From Flavobacteriaceae bacterium UBA5534 (GTDB lineage: Bacteria > Bacteroidota > Bacteroidia > Flavobacteriales > Flavobacteriaceae): a stretch of 64,000 nucleotides of DNA. The notes below the pieces were generated by a model. It did no database searches, was not told where the DNA came from, and worked only from the letters and a program-made list of their open reading frames with translations. Shown in pieces: positions 17,115 through 25,948 of this stretch. The stretch spans positions 194,001 to 258,000 of the forward strand of contig DINS01000004.1 of assembly GCA_002426015.1 (NCBI GenBank), given 5' to 3'. The translations under genes and the position numbers were made by a program. Within the stretch, counting starts at the first letter, position 1. Every line of letters starts with the position of its first letter.

Positions 17115-18103
17115 TGTCAAAGAAAATTTTAATAACTGGAGCGGCTGGTTTTTTAGGGTCGCATTTGTGTGATCGTTTTATCAACGAAGGGTTTTCGGTC
17201 ATTGGCATGGATAATTTTATAACAGGTGACGAAAAAAACATACATCATTTGTTAGATCATGTAAATTTTCAGTTTATAAAGCATGACGTTACAGAGTTTG
17301 TCAAAATAGATGGTTCATTAGATTACATTCTACATTTTGCTTCACCTGCAAGCCCAATAGATTATTTAAAAATACCAATACAAACATTAAAAGTGGGTTC
17401 GCTTGGGACACATAATTTGTTAGGTTTAGCAAAAGCAAAAAAAGCAAGGATTTTAATCGCTTCTACGTCTGAAGTATATGGAGATCCATTGGTACACCCT
17501 CAAACGGAAGATTACTACGGTAATGTCAATACCATTGGTCCAAGGGGTGTTTATGACGAAGCCAAACGTTTTCAGGAATCAATCACAATGGCGTACCATC
17601 GTTTCCATGGATTAGAAACACGCATTGTTCGTATTTTTAATACCTATGGGCCAAGAATGCGCCTTAACGATGGCAGAGTGATTCCTGCTTTTATGGGACA
17701 AGCCTTAAGAGGAGAAGATTTGACAGTTTTTGGAGATGGCTCACAAACACGATCTTTCTGTTATGTGAACGACCAAGTTGAGGGTATTTTTAGATTATTA
17801 TTTAGTGATTACTCGCATCCAGTTAACATTGGAAACCCTCATGAAATAACAATTAAAGATTTTGCAGAAGAAATCATCAAATTGACAGGAACAAACCAAA
17901 AAATAATTTACAAAGATTTGCCAATCGACGATCCAATGCAACGACAACCCGACATTAGTTTAGCTAAAAGATTGTTAGACTGGGAACCAAAAGTAGACAG
18001 AGCGGTTGGAATGAAAAAAACATTTGATTATTTCAAGAGTTTGTCTGAAGAAGAGCTCTACAAGAGCGAACATAAAGATTTTACTAACCATATAAAGTTG
18101 TAA
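17114..18103 (+). CDS. uxs: UDP-glucuronate decarboxylase (UDP-xylose synthase), SDR family
   Basis: This 329-residue extended short-chain dehydrogenase starts at ATG 17114, one base into the ugd stop codon; the in-frame TTG just before it is not needed. It has the NAD motif GAAGFLGSHLCDRF, the serine/threonine STSEVYGDP and the catalytic YDEAK (YxxxK). The stretch VNTIGPRGVYDEAKRFQES is diagnostic for UXS rather than dTDP-glucose dehydratase or GalE. It converts UDP-glucuronate to UDP-xylose. Coupling with ugd supports this assignment. Confidence 0.9.
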   Translation: MSKKILITGAAGFLGSHLCDRFINEGFSVIGMDNFITGDEKNIHHLLDHVNFQFIKHDVTEFVKIDGSLDYILHFASPASPIDYLKIPIQTLKVGSLGTHNLLGLAKAKKARILIASTSEVYGDPLVHPQTEDYYGNVNTIGPRGVYDEAKRFQESITMAYHRFHGLETRIVRIFNTYGPRMRLNDGRVIPAFMGQALRGEDLTVFGDGSQTRSFCYVNDQVEGIFRLLFSDYSHPVNIGNPHEITIKDFAEEIIKLTGTNQKIIYKDLPIDDPMQRQPDISLAKRLLDWEPKVDRAVGMKKTFDYFKSLSEEELYKSEHKDFTNHIKL

Positions 18104-18104
18104 G

Positions 18105-19463
18105 TTGAGCTTATTCAAACAAGGAAGATATTCGGGTTACTTAAGACCAATTTCATACTTAATCGATTTAAGTATCATAAATGGGTTGGCCATTTTTTAT
18201 TTCTTTAAAGATATTGAACCTATTGTTTTTATGGTATTTATATCTTCTTCATGGATAGTATTGTCAATAAGCTCTAAATTTTATGAAGTTTACAGATATA
18301 CAAGAGAGGTTACCATTTTTGCATTGTGTTTTCGGCAAATGGTACTTTTCACTTTGATAGTTTTTGCTTTTTCAGGATATAATCACGATCTGGACATTTA
18401 TCCAATTTCAATTTTCAAGTATGTTGCCCTAGTGTTTTTGGCGATTATTACTTTTAAGTTCGCATTGTATTATTTACTACAAAAGTATAGAACCTCATTT
18501 GGTGGAAACTATAGAAGAACAGTCATTTTTGGAGCTAACAAAAAAACGCATGCTTTAGAGCATTTTTTTAATCAAAATCCTGAATATGGGTATATTCACA
18601 AAGGCACATTTAATTTTAGGGAGAAAGATGATACATACCTAATGGATTGTTTTGACTTTGTTAAAAATGAGGGTATTGATGAAATTTACTGTTCAATTTC
18701 AGAACTAAATAATAGTCAGATCAGTGAAATTGTCGATTTTGCTGATAATAATCTTAAAATATTAAAATTCTTACCCGACAATAAAGAAATTTATTCTAAA
18801 AAATTGAAGTATGAATATTACGACTATATTCCAATTCTGTCTGTCAGAAATATTCCGTTGGAAGATTCGATTAATATGGTCATGAAACGCAGTTTTGATA
18901 TTATGTTTTCTAGTTTAGTAATCATATTCATATTGTCATGGTTAACACCCTTAATCGCAATACTCATTAAAATTGAATCTAGAGGCCCAGTCTTTTTTAA
19001 ACAATCTAGAAATGGGTTTAATTACAAGGAATTTGATTGTTACAAATTTAGATCGATGACGCCTAATAAAGATGCGCATTTGTTTCAAGCGACGAGAGAC
19101 GATCAACGAGTTACTAAAATCGGGAAGTTTATTCGCAAAACGAGCATTGATGAATTGCCACAATTTTTTAATGTGCTTTTTGGTGATATGTCTGTGGTTG
19201 GCCCAAGACCACATATGGTAAGTCACACCAATATGTATGCTAAAAAAGTAGACAAATTTATGGTTCGTCATTTTGTCAAACCAGGCATCACGGGGTTAGC
19301 GCAAATAAGTGGCTTTAGAGGAGAAATAGAATCCGACAAAGATATTATTGGACGTGTTAAATATGATATTTTCTATATTGAAAACTGGTCTTTGCTTTTA
19401 GACCTAAAAATCATTACCAAAACCTTTTTAAACGCCATTAAAGGTGAAGAAAAAGCGTATTAA
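18105..19463 (+). CDS. Polyprenyl-phosphate glycosyl-1-phosphate transferase (WcaJ/CpsE type), TTG start
   Basis: This 452-residue initiating enzyme loads the first sugar-1-phosphate on undecaprenyl phosphate at the inner membrane. Residues 1-130 contain four membrane helices, residues 135-250 a CoA-binding-like Rossmann region, and residues about 262-452 the bacterial sugar transferase domain with KRSFDIMFSS, the re-entrant helix, YKFRSM, RKTSIDELPQFFNVLFGDMS and VGPRPH. Translation starts at TTG 18105, one base after the previous stop; the first in-frame ATG would remove a membrane helix. It ends tail-to-tail with the minus-strand glycosyltransferase, overlapping by 4 bases. It probably loads glucose or galactose; not determinable here. 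Confidence 0.9.
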   Translation: MSLFKQGRYSGYLRPISYLIDLSIINGLAIFYFFKDIEPIVFMVFISSSWIVLSISSKFYEVYRYTREVTIFALCFRQMVLFTLIVFAFSGYNHDLDIYPISIFKYVALVFLAIITFKFALYYLLQKYRTSFGGNYRRTVIFGANKKTHALEHFFNQNPEYGYIHKGTFNFREKDDTYLMDCFDFVKNEGIDEIYCSISELNNSQISEIVDFADNNLKILKFLPDNKEIYSKKLKYEYYDYIPILSVRNIPLEDSINMVMKRSFDIMFSSLVIIFILSWLTPLIAILIKIESRGPVFFKQSRNGFNYKEFDCYKFRSMTPNKDAHLFQATRDDQRVTKIGKFIRKTSIDELPQFFNVLFGDMSVVGPRPHMVSHTNMYAKKVDKFMVRHFVKPGITGLAQISGFRGEIESDKDIIGRVKYDIFYIENWSLLLDLKIITKTFLNAIKGEEKAY

Positions 19464-20623
19464 ATAATTTTCGCCAACCGCTCTAATTGAGCCTCAAAAT
19501 CAAAATTAGCATCAGCTGTTTGTTTTATTTTTTCTTTAAAATTGATGTTTAAATCATTTTTTTCAATCTTTAAAATAGTGGAGTTTAAGTTATCATAATC
19601 TCCAGCTTCAGCAATCCAACCCAATTTATTTTCCCTAACAATCATCTCACCTTCTCCACCACCAAAATAAAGTATAGGGAGCCCCAATTTGGCATATTCA
19701 AATATTTTTGATGGAACACTGCCATAAATCCTATTAAGTAGAGGAATAATGGCTATGTCGAATTGAGGAAGCACTTTATGGAGTTCATGTCTTGTTAGTT
19801 CACCATGATAAACAATTGGTAGCTCTGGATTGTTGATTATAAATGATTCAATCTCAATTTGCTCTGCTCCAGAGCCATAAATATGTAGTTCTATATTTGA
19901 ATAATCAAGTTCTTCACAAAGTTTTAAAACACCTTGTGCAACTCCCAATAAGCCAGCATAAACAATTCTAATTTTTCCTCCCAATGAGTGTTCTTTATGA
20001 TTATTTGAATATTTGAAGTTTGGAAAGTTTCGATATAAATACGTATTTTTTTTTGGAAACAATGAATATACGTGAGTTAGGATTTCTTCACTTTGGCCCA
20101 AAATTAAATCTGCCTTTTTGTAATTGAAGCGTTCTATGTTTTCAAGTAATCTATAACTAAAGTTTCTTTCGAAAGCACCCAGTTCTAATCCTGCAATTGG
20201 CCATAAATCGCTGACGTTCAAAATTATTTTTCGGTTTTTAGAACGCAAAAACAACAAACATGTAAAGGCAACTATAAGTGGAGGCGATTGTACAATCACT
20301 TTTTTTGGAATTTTATTCCAAATAAAAAACCAAATTAAACTAAAGCTATAAGACAACATTGCAATTAGGCGAAGTAATTTATTTTTGGAGTTGCTAGCAT
20401 AAATCCATAAACGATGGATGGAAATATCGTTTTCAATGGATGTAACCTTAACCCTTTTTTTATAGCCCTCAAACACTTTCCCAGTCGGATAATTTGGTAA
20501 AGGAGTCAAAACTGAAACATTAAATTTTTTCCTTTGAAGCCCTTCGGCTAAATGAAAAATTCGGTTGGAGGCAGCGCCAATTTCTGGAGGAAAATAACTT
20601 GTTATGATAAGGATTTCATTCAA
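19460..20623 (-). CDS. WbuB-like glycosyltransferase family 4
   Basis: The 387-residue GT-B glycosyltransferase has an N-terminal acceptor domain with SYFPPEIGAASNRIFHLAEG and PNYPTGKVFEGY (typical of WbuB, L-fucosamine transferase) and a C-terminal donor domain with VYAGLLGVAQGV, the GSVPSKIFEYAKLGLPILY block and EGEMIV. It lies 1 base downstream of the CapK-like gene on the same strand, so both are co-transcribed away from the main plus-strand cluster. It adds one sugar to the repeat unit or an accessory glycan; the donor is unknown. Confidence 0.85.
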   Translation of the reverse strand: MNEILIITSYFPPEIGAASNRIFHLAEGLQRKKFNVSVLTPLPNYPTGKVFEGYKKRVKVTSIENDISIHRLWIYASNSKNKLLRLIAMLSYSFSLIWFFIWNKIPKKVIVQSPPLIVAFTCLLFLRSKNRKIILNVSDLWPIAGLELGAFERNFSYRLLENIERFNYKKADLILGQSEEILTHVYSLFPKKNTYLYRNFPNFKYSNNHKEHSLGGKIRIVYAGLLGVAQGVLKLCEELDYSNIELHIYGSGAEQIEIESFIINNPELPIVYHGELTRHELHKVLPQFDIAIIPLLNRIYGSVPSKIFEYAKLGLPILYFGGGEGEMIVRENKLGWIAEAGDYDNLNSTILKIEKNDLNINFKEKIKQTADANFDFEAQLERLAKII

Positions 20624-20624
20624 A

Positions 20625-21941
20625 CTACCGTGAATTTAATAATGATGAAAACTGCTTCAATTTACCACTTTTTGAACGCTTTAAAACGGTTTGTCTTTCA
20701 AAAAGTATGACGAGTCCTTTTTCGAGATAATGTTCCATTTCTCTTGTTATTGTTTTGATTTTTTCATCCGATAGTTTATGTTCACTAACATAATAAATTT
20801 TAAATGTATCTATTTTTTGTTGTTCAATGACAAACTCTTTTACATTGCCATCGTCTTCAATGATGCTTTTCGTGATGTAATAAAATGTTAAACCGGCTGC
20901 TTTTTTCCCACTTGGCAATAAAGCAATGTCATTGGTTCGTCCGATTAATTTTTCTAGGATTGGTTTTTTCGTTGTACTTTTTTGGGAAAGTATGCCGATA
21001 TCTCCAATATCGTATCGTATGAATGGATGTGCTTTATTGTAAAGTGAGGTGATAACGACACGACCTTCCTTACCATATGGCAAAATAGTGTTGTTATCAT
21101 CAAGAATTTCAACAAACAAGGTTTCGCTGTTTATTTGCCATTCATCATCTTTGTTTTGAAAGGCAATCAAATCCAATTCAGAAGCACCATATTCATTAAT
21201 TACAGGAACCCCAAATTGTGTTTCCATTATCAGTTTGTCTTCGTCAAATAACATTTCGGATGTCACCACACATGCTCGTAGTGTTGGGCAAACTGTCGTC
21301 AGAACCAATTGTTTCCGCTCTAAAAACTTTGCAAACTGAACTATGGAACTTGTATAGCCATTAAGGTATTCAAATGACGTGCGTTTGAATTTTTTTAAGT
21401 GATTTTCAAAAGCTTTATCGCTTAAATCAAATACCGAAAACCGAAAACGATTGCTTAAGGCATCTTTAAATCGCTCTTTATAATAGCCTTTGGCATCCAA
21501 TGGAATTCCATAAAACCGTGCTTGTTTTGAGGTGTTAAAATCGAGATTGAACCACCCAAATCGATTTTGAATAATAGCCCAGGTCAATGCGTGACAAAAT
21601 TTGTCCTTTGCAAAAATAAAAGGATCACCAGCCGAACCAGAGGTTTTGTTAACATATACATTTTTTCTAGAGAAATCTCGAGAAAGCCGCTCGATTAGAG
21701 GTTGTTGCAAATGGCGCTTGGTCATCACTGGCACAGTATCCCAATCGTTTGGGTTGGCATACTTTGCTAATAGTTTATAATTTGGGTTATGCTCTAAATG
21801 ATAATTGACTATGTGTTTCTTTTGGTCTTCAACATAAACTTCAAACTCCCTTTCGTTTTTTCCCTGAATGGTTTCCAAAAGTGATTTAGCCTTCTTTATA
21901 GGAAAGCCGTTAAGATGTAACGAAAGGTCGAATAGTTTCAA
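20625..21941 (-). CDS. PaaK/CapK-like adenylate-forming enzyme, second copy
   Basis: The 438-residue phenylacetate-CoA ligase-like protein carries the nucleotide loop KTSGSAGDPFIF (about residue 100), NEYGASELDLI (about residue 255) and FIRYDIGDIG (about residue 305), which are the A3, A5 and A7 core motifs of adenylate-forming enzymes, followed by LIGRTNDIALLPSG. It keeps the canonical YDxGD, unlike the copy at 6384. It probably activates a carboxylic acid for transfer to a glycan or lipid carrier. The gene heads a two-gene minus-strand unit with the glycosyltransferase and is divergent from purD. Confidence 0.8.
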   Translation of the reverse strand: MKLFDLSLHLNGFPIKKAKSLLETIQGKNEREFEVYVEDQKKHIVNYHLEHNPNYKLLAKYANPNDWDTVPVMTKRHLQQPLIERLSRDFSRKNVYVNKTSGSAGDPFIFAKDKFCHALTWAIIQNRFGWFNLDFNTSKQARFYGIPLDAKGYYKERFKDALSNRFRFSVFDLSDKAFENHLKKFKRTSFEYLNGYTSSIVQFAKFLERKQLVLTTVCPTLRACVVTSEMLFDEDKLIMETQFGVPVINEYGASELDLIAFQNKDDEWQINSETLFVEILDDNNTILPYGKEGRVVITSLYNKAHPFIRYDIGDIGILSQKSTTKKPILEKLIGRTNDIALLPSGKKAAGLTFYYITKSIIEDDGNVKEFVIEQQKIDTFKIYYVSEHKLSDEKIKTITREMEHYLEKGLVILFERQTVLKRSKSGKLKQFSSLLNSR

Positions 21942-22012
21942 AAGAAGATGGATTATTTTGTAAAGGAAATAAAAAAAATCGTGTCTCGCCCTTTCAGAAG
22001 ATGCAAAAACTT

Positions 22013-22020
22013 TATTTTTG
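22013..22020 (+). promoter_or_regulatory. Bacteroidota -7 promoter element upstream of purD
   Basis: TATTTTTG fits TAnnTTTG exactly and is 17 bases ahead of the purD ATG at 22038. It lies inside the artificial upstream extension of the purD frame, which supports the downstream start. No good -33 TTG is present. Confidence 0.5.
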
Positions 22021-22037
22021 TATCAAACAACACACAC

Positions 22038-23309
22038 ATGACCATTTTAATACTCGGTTCGGGCGGAAGAGAACACGCATTCGCTTGGAAAATTGCCCAA
22101 AGTCCTTTAAGTAATTCATTATTTGTAGCTCCAGGAAATTCTGGAACAGCTCAAATTGCTAAAAACGTGGACATTAAATTGGACGATTTTAATGCCATCA
22201 AAAATCTAGTGATTTCAAAAGGGATTCAAATGGTCGTTGTTGGGCCTGAAGACCCATTGGTTCAAGGCATCCATGATTTCTTTTTGAAAGACGAGCAGTT
22301 AAAACACGTTGCAGTGATTGGCCCTCAAAAAGCCGCAGCACAGTTAGAAGGTAGTAAGGAGTTTGCTAAACAATTTTTATTTCGACACAATATACCAACA
22401 GCAGCGTATCAAAGTTTCAATAAGAACAATGTTGAAGAGGGTTACAAGTTTTTAGAGACGTTAAAACCTCCTTATGTATTAAAAGCTGATGGATTGGCTG
22501 CTGGGAAAGGCGTTTTGATCTTAAATGATTTAAACGAAGCCAAGGCCGAGCTAAAAAGCATGTTGGTCGATGCCAAGTTTGGTTCTGCAAGCAGTAAAGT
22601 GGTCATCGAAGAGTTTTTGGATGGTATTGAGTTGAGTTGTTTTGTACTGACAGATGGCTTGCATTATAAAATTCTTCCAACAGCAAAAGATTACAAACGT
22701 ATTGGAGAAGGTGACACAGGATTGAATACTGGTGGAATGGGAGCAGTGTCTCCTGTCCCTTTCGCAACAGACACTTTTCTCTCTAAAATTGAAGAGCAAA
22801 TTGTCAAGCCAACGATTGAAGGGCTTCAAAAAGATAATCTGCCATATAAAGGTTTTATATTTATTGGATTGATTAAGGTTGGTGACGAACCAAAAGTTAT
22901 AGAGTACAATGTCAGAATGGGAGACCCAGAAACAGAAGTGGTGCTGCCAAGATTAAAAACGGATATCATCAAAGTATTTAAGGCTATTGCAAATCAAACC
23001 TTACATAAGATTGACATTGAAATCGATGAACGATCTGCCACTACTGTCATGCTCGTGTCTGGAGGATATCCAGAAGCTTATGAAAAAGGGAAAGAGATTA
23101 CAGGACTGGAAAACATTAGTGGTTCTATCCCGTTTCACGCTGGAGCAGTTCTTAAAGAAGGAAAAATTGTGACCTCTGGAGGTCGTGTCATGGCCATCAC
23201 TTCGTATGGCAATACATACCAAGAGGCCATAAAAAAATCTTATCAAAATATAGAAAGACTACATTTTGATAAGATGAATTATCGTAAAGATATTGGTTTC
23301 GATTTATAA
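22038..23309 (+). CDS. purD: Phosphoribosylamine-glycine ligase (GARS)
   Basis: The 423-residue ATP-grasp enzyme joins glycine to 5-phosphoribosylamine, the second step of de novo purine synthesis. The start ATG 22038 gives MTILILGSGGREHAFAWKIA, the family N-terminus; an in-frame ATG at 21948 would add 30 unrelated residues and lies before the promoter element. Other marks are VVGPEDPLVQGI, LKADGLAAGKGV (ATP-binding loop, about residue 145), NTGGMGAVSP (about residue 232) and YNVRMGDPETEVVLPR (about residue 290). It stands apart from other purine genes here. The 3' end overlaps the small minus-strand gene by 6 bases. Confidence 0.96.
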   Translation: MTILILGSGGREHAFAWKIAQSPLSNSLFVAPGNSGTAQIAKNVDIKLDDFNAIKNLVISKGIQMVVVGPEDPLVQGIHDFFLKDEQLKHVAVIGPQKAAAQLEGSKEFAKQFLFRHNIPTAAYQSFNKNNVEEGYKFLETLKPPYVLKADGLAAGKGVLILNDLNEAKAELKSMLVDAKFGSASSKVVIEEFLDGIELSCFVLTDGLHYKILPTAKDYKRIGEGDTGLNTGGMGAVSPVPFATDTFLSKIEEQIVKPTIEGLQKDNLPYKGFIFIGLIKVGDEPKVIEYNVRMGDPETEVVLPRLKTDIIKVFKAIANQTLHKIDIEIDERSATTVMLVSGGYPEAYEKGKEITGLENISGSIPFHAGAVLKEGKIVTSGGRVMAITSYGNTYQEAIKKSYQNIERLHFDKMNYRKDIGFDL

Positions 23310-23531
23310 ATACGAATGAGAGGTGATGCTCTTGTCCTCTTCGTTATTGTCATTATAAGATTTAAGTTGTAGCATCCAATAAACGAAAGCCACAATGCCA
23401 ATAACGATAAAAAGCCAAGAAAAAATGTTAGCCAACCACCAATTGCTCAATTCTAAATGACGCAAAGCATCATAAGGCGCAAATAACACGTCAACGAACA
23501 AATCTTGTATAGCGTAAAAGAAATCTTTCAT
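23304..23531 (-). CDS. Small flavobacterial membrane protein (DUF6341-like)
   Basis: The 75-residue protein begins MKDFFYAIQDLFVDVLFAPYD, followed by RHLELSNWW and one strong membrane helix (about residues 33-52), then a charged C-terminal tail. I believe this is the conserved family DUF6341 found next to purD/upp in Flavobacteriaceae; function is unknown. Conservation of neighbourhood and the aromatic N-terminus make it a real gene. It overlaps the purD stop by 6 bases on the opposite strand. Confidence 0.75.
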   Translation of the reverse strand: MKDFFYAIQDLFVDVLFAPYDALRHLELSNWWLANIFSWLFIVIGIVAFVYWMLQLKSYNDNNEEDKSITSHSYL

Positions 23532-23648
23532 AGTATAATTATATATTTACCCTGCAAAATTACATATTTTTTATTTTAAATATTAAAAAGATTAATAGTA
23601 ATTTCCTCAAGGGTTTTGATGGACAAGACAATTAGTTAAAATAAGCAC

Positions 23649-24572
23649 ATGATTTCAAGTTTTTTTAGTAAAACCAAACCAATACATTTAGTTGTAGTCA
23701 GCATTCTACTGCTCGTGGTGTTTGTTGTGGCTAAAATTTTTACGATTCATGAACCTTTGAGCCTCGAGTTATTTGGAAAACAAAGTGCCTTTTTTATCAT
23801 TGTTTGGCTGTCGCTATTCACACTCGATTTTTTTGTAAGCAAAAACAATCTGACCAAAAAGAACAGCTATAAAATATTGATGTTTGCCCTGTTTATTGCA
23901 GTACTGCCAGAAAGTATTCTGAATTCAAGATTATTGCTGTCCAATTTTTTTGTGTTATTGGCTTTGCGACGTATTATAAGTTTGAGATCTCAAAAAGAAA
24001 TCAAGAAAAAATTGTTTGATGCAGCATTTTGGGTAAGCATAGCGAGCTTACTTCATTTTTGGGCCTCGCTATTTTTCTTGCTCATTTTTGCTGCAATGAT
24101 TTTATATTCAATTAGAAGCATCAAGAATTGGATTGTCCCTTTTGTTGGCGTGCTAACGGTTGCTATTATAACCACGTCCTTGATGATGGTCTTTAATATC
24201 GACTATCAAAATTATGCAAGCGAACTTATTGGTTACAGTTTTGATTTTACCCAACTCAATTCGGTACGCATTATTATGGCGACCACTATTTTAATATCGT
24301 ATGGTACTTGGGCTTCTTTCTTTTTCATCAAACATATTAAAAACAAATCTAAAAGTTACCGACCTTCTTTTGTGTTAATCATCATAACATCAATTCTTGC
24401 ATTGATGATTATTGTAGTTTCCCAAAACAAAACAGGTAGCGAATTTATATTTCTTTTTGCGCCATTATCTATTATAATGACCAATTATTTAGAAGTTACC
24501 GAAGAAAAATGGTTTAAGGAAATATTGATTTGGGTGTTGATTTTGATTCCTTTGGTGTCGTTAATGCTGTAA
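23649..24572 (+). CDS. Polytopic membrane protein of unknown function (DUF6427-like)
   Basis: The 307-residue hydrophobic protein has about 8-9 predicted membrane segments and recognisable internal blocks (SRLLLSNFFVLLALRRIISL, KKKLFDAAFWVSIASLLHFW). It matches what I recall as DUF6427, a Flavobacteriia-restricted family beside upp and purD. There is no catalytic signature. It begins at ATG 23649, 117 bases from the divergent small membrane-protein gene, and overlaps the end of upp by 12 bases in a convergent arrangement. Confidence 0.75.
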   Translation: MISSFFSKTKPIHLVVVSILLLVVFVVAKIFTIHEPLSLELFGKQSAFFIIVWLSLFTLDFFVSKNNLTKKNSYKILMFALFIAVLPESILNSRLLLSNFFVLLALRRIISLRSQKEIKKKLFDAAFWVSIASLLHFWASLFFLLIFAAMILYSIRSIKNWIVPFVGVLTVAIITTSLMMVFNIDYQNYASELIGYSFDFTQLNSVRIIMATTILISYGTWASFFFIKHIKNKSKSYRPSFVLIIITSILALMIIVVSQNKTGSEFIFLFAPLSIIMTNYLEVTEEKWFKEILIWVLILIPLVSLML

Positions 24573-25220
24573 TTTTTCTCCAAATGCCAAATCGCCCGCA
24601 TCACCAAGACCAGGAATAATATAACCTTTGTCATTAAGCTGCTCATCGACTGTTGCAATCCACAAATGTGTATCCGATTTAAAATGCTTTTTTATATAAT
24701 CGACACCATTTTGGGCACCAATAACACTGACCAGATGAATTTCTTTAGGTGTGCCAAACGGTTTTAAAGCCTCAAAAGTCGCTACCATCGATTGGCCAGT
24801 CGCCAGCATTGGGTCTGCCAAGATAAGTGTCTTGCCCTCAAGACTTGGGCATGCCAAATATTCAACGATAATCTCAAAACTTTCAGGTTTCTTTTGATGT
24901 TGTCTATAAGCCGAAATGAAAGCGTTTTGGGCATCATCAAAATAGTTAAGCAATCCATGATGTAACGGTACACCAGCTCTTAAAATTGAGCATAACACGA
25001 TATCGTTTTTTGGCAAAGCAATATCGCAACTCCCTAACGGAGTTGTAATTGTTGATGTTTTATAGTTAAGTGTTTTGCTCAATTCATAGCCAAGAATTTC
25101 ACCTATACGTTCTATATTTCTTCTAAAGCGCATTCGGTCTTTTTGAATATTGATATCGCGCATTTCGGAAATAAAAGTGTTCAAGATTGAATTTTCTTCT
25201 GATAAATTATGAATGTGCAT
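24561..25220 (-). CDS. upp: Uracil phosphoribosyltransferase
   Basis: The 219-residue type I phosphoribosyltransferase of the pyrimidine salvage pathway makes UMP from uracil and PRPP. Visible blocks are the N-terminal RMRFRRNIERIGEILGYEL, VLCSILRAGVPLHHGL, and the PRPP loop LILADPMLATGQSM (about residue 133), then IVPGLGDAGDLAFG-like PGLGDAGDLAFG near the C-terminus for uracil binding. Length is standard. The gene is monocistronic between a convergent membrane protein gene and a divergent DUF4254 gene. Confidence 0.95.
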   Translation of the reverse strand: MHIHNLSEENSILNTFISEMRDINIQKDRMRFRRNIERIGEILGYELSKTLNYKTSTITTPLGSCDIALPKNDIVLCSILRAGVPLHHGLLNYFDDAQNAFISAYRQHQKKPESFEIIVEYLACPSLEGKTLILADPMLATGQSMVATFEALKPFGTPKEIHLVSVIGAQNGVDYIKKHFKSDTHLWIATVDEQLNDKGYIIPGLGDAGDLAFGEKLQH

Positions 25221-25267
25221 AAGCCGTTTGATGAGGTTTGATGTGGTAAAGTTAATTAATTTAGGCT

Positions 25268-25275
25268 TATATTTG
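25268..25275 (+). promoter_or_regulatory. Bacteroidota -7 promoter element upstream of the DUF4254 gene
   Basis: TATATTTG matches TAnnTTTG exactly and sits 20 bases before the start codon at 25296. The nearest upstream TTG is 27 bases away, so only the -7 half is convincing. Confidence 0.5.
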
Positions 25276-25295
25276 CAGTCTTAAAATTTCATATT

Positions 25296-25904
25296 ATGTT
25301 TTCAAGTAAAGCCAATGCCATATTTCAAGATGTTATTAATACCTATCATATAATAAACGCGGTTGACCAGCCTTTTGTCAATAAATATGATGAAAAGAAC
25401 CATCTGTTAGAACACTTGTTATATCGCAAATGTTGGATTGATACTGTGCAATGGCACTATGAAGATATCATTCGTGACCCAAATATCGATCCACTAGCCG
25501 CCTTGAAACTGAAGCGTCAAATTGATGCATCTAACCAAGATAGAACTGATATGGTAGAGTATATCGATAGTTATTTTTTAGAAGAGTACAGCGATGTAAC
25601 CCCAAAGGCGAATGCGACAATTAATACCGAAAGCCCTGCTTGGGGAGTTGATAGATTGTCTATTTTGGCTTTAAAAGTGTATCACATGGAAGAGGAAGCC
25701 ACTCGTAAAGATGCTTCAGAATCACATCGTATGGCTTGTCAGAAAAAATTGGACATCTTGTTAGAACAGCGCGTTGACCTTTCAACAGCAATCGATACGT
25801 TGCTCAATGACATCAAAAATGGCGACAAATACATGAAAGTGTACAAGCAGATGAAGATGTACAATGACGATGAGTTGAATCCCGTACTTAGAGGAACAAA
25901 ATAA
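25296..25904 (+). CDS. DUF4254 domain protein
   Basis: The 202-residue, mostly helical soluble protein fits DUF4254: NHLLEHLLYRKCWIDTVQWH near residue 35, EDIIRDPNIDP, SPAWGVDRLSILALKVYHM around residue 110, and a helical tail rich in charged residues. Function is unknown. It is followed 44 bases later by a glycosyltransferase family 9 gene, a pairing common in Bacteroidota that suggests a role linked to lipopolysaccharide assembly. The intergenic stretch contains a short hairpin repeat rather than a terminator. Confidence 0.8.
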   Translation: MFSSKANAIFQDVINTYHIINAVDQPFVNKYDEKNHLLEHLLYRKCWIDTVQWHYEDIIRDPNIDPLAALKLKRQIDASNQDRTDMVEYIDSYFLEEYSDVTPKANATINTESPAWGVDRLSILALKVYHMEEEATRKDASESHRMACQKKLDILLEQRVDLSTAIDTLLNDIKNGDKYMKVYKQMKMYNDDELNPVLRGTK

Positions 25905-25912
25905 TTCCCTTA

Positions 25913-25940
25913 TCCCGAAGTTTCGGGAGCAGGAATCTCA
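25913..25940. repeat. Short palindrome plus half-copy of an interspersed CAGGAATCTCA repeat
   Basis: TCCCGA (25913-25918) pairs with TCGGGA (25923-25928) and is followed by GCAGGAATCTCA (to 25940). There is no T-run, so it is not an intrinsic terminator. The 3' half recurs at 48050-48060, and related complete hairpins are at 39312-39333 and 51785-51806. Confidence 0.5.
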
Positions 25941-25948
25941 AACTGGAA

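Noticed and set aside
21948..22037. In-frame upstream extension of purD to ATG 21948
   Set aside because: It contains the -7 promoter element and 30 residues not seen in PurD proteins; the family N-terminus begins at 22038.
22551..22829. 92-codon minus-strand frame with cysteines
   Set aside because: It is antisense to the ATP-grasp core of purD, so the cysteines are a by-product of the complementary codons.
25913..25928. Hairpin after the DUF4254 gene as terminator
   Set aside because: No T-run follows on either strand and the next gene is only 20 bases away; it fits the interspersed repeat better.
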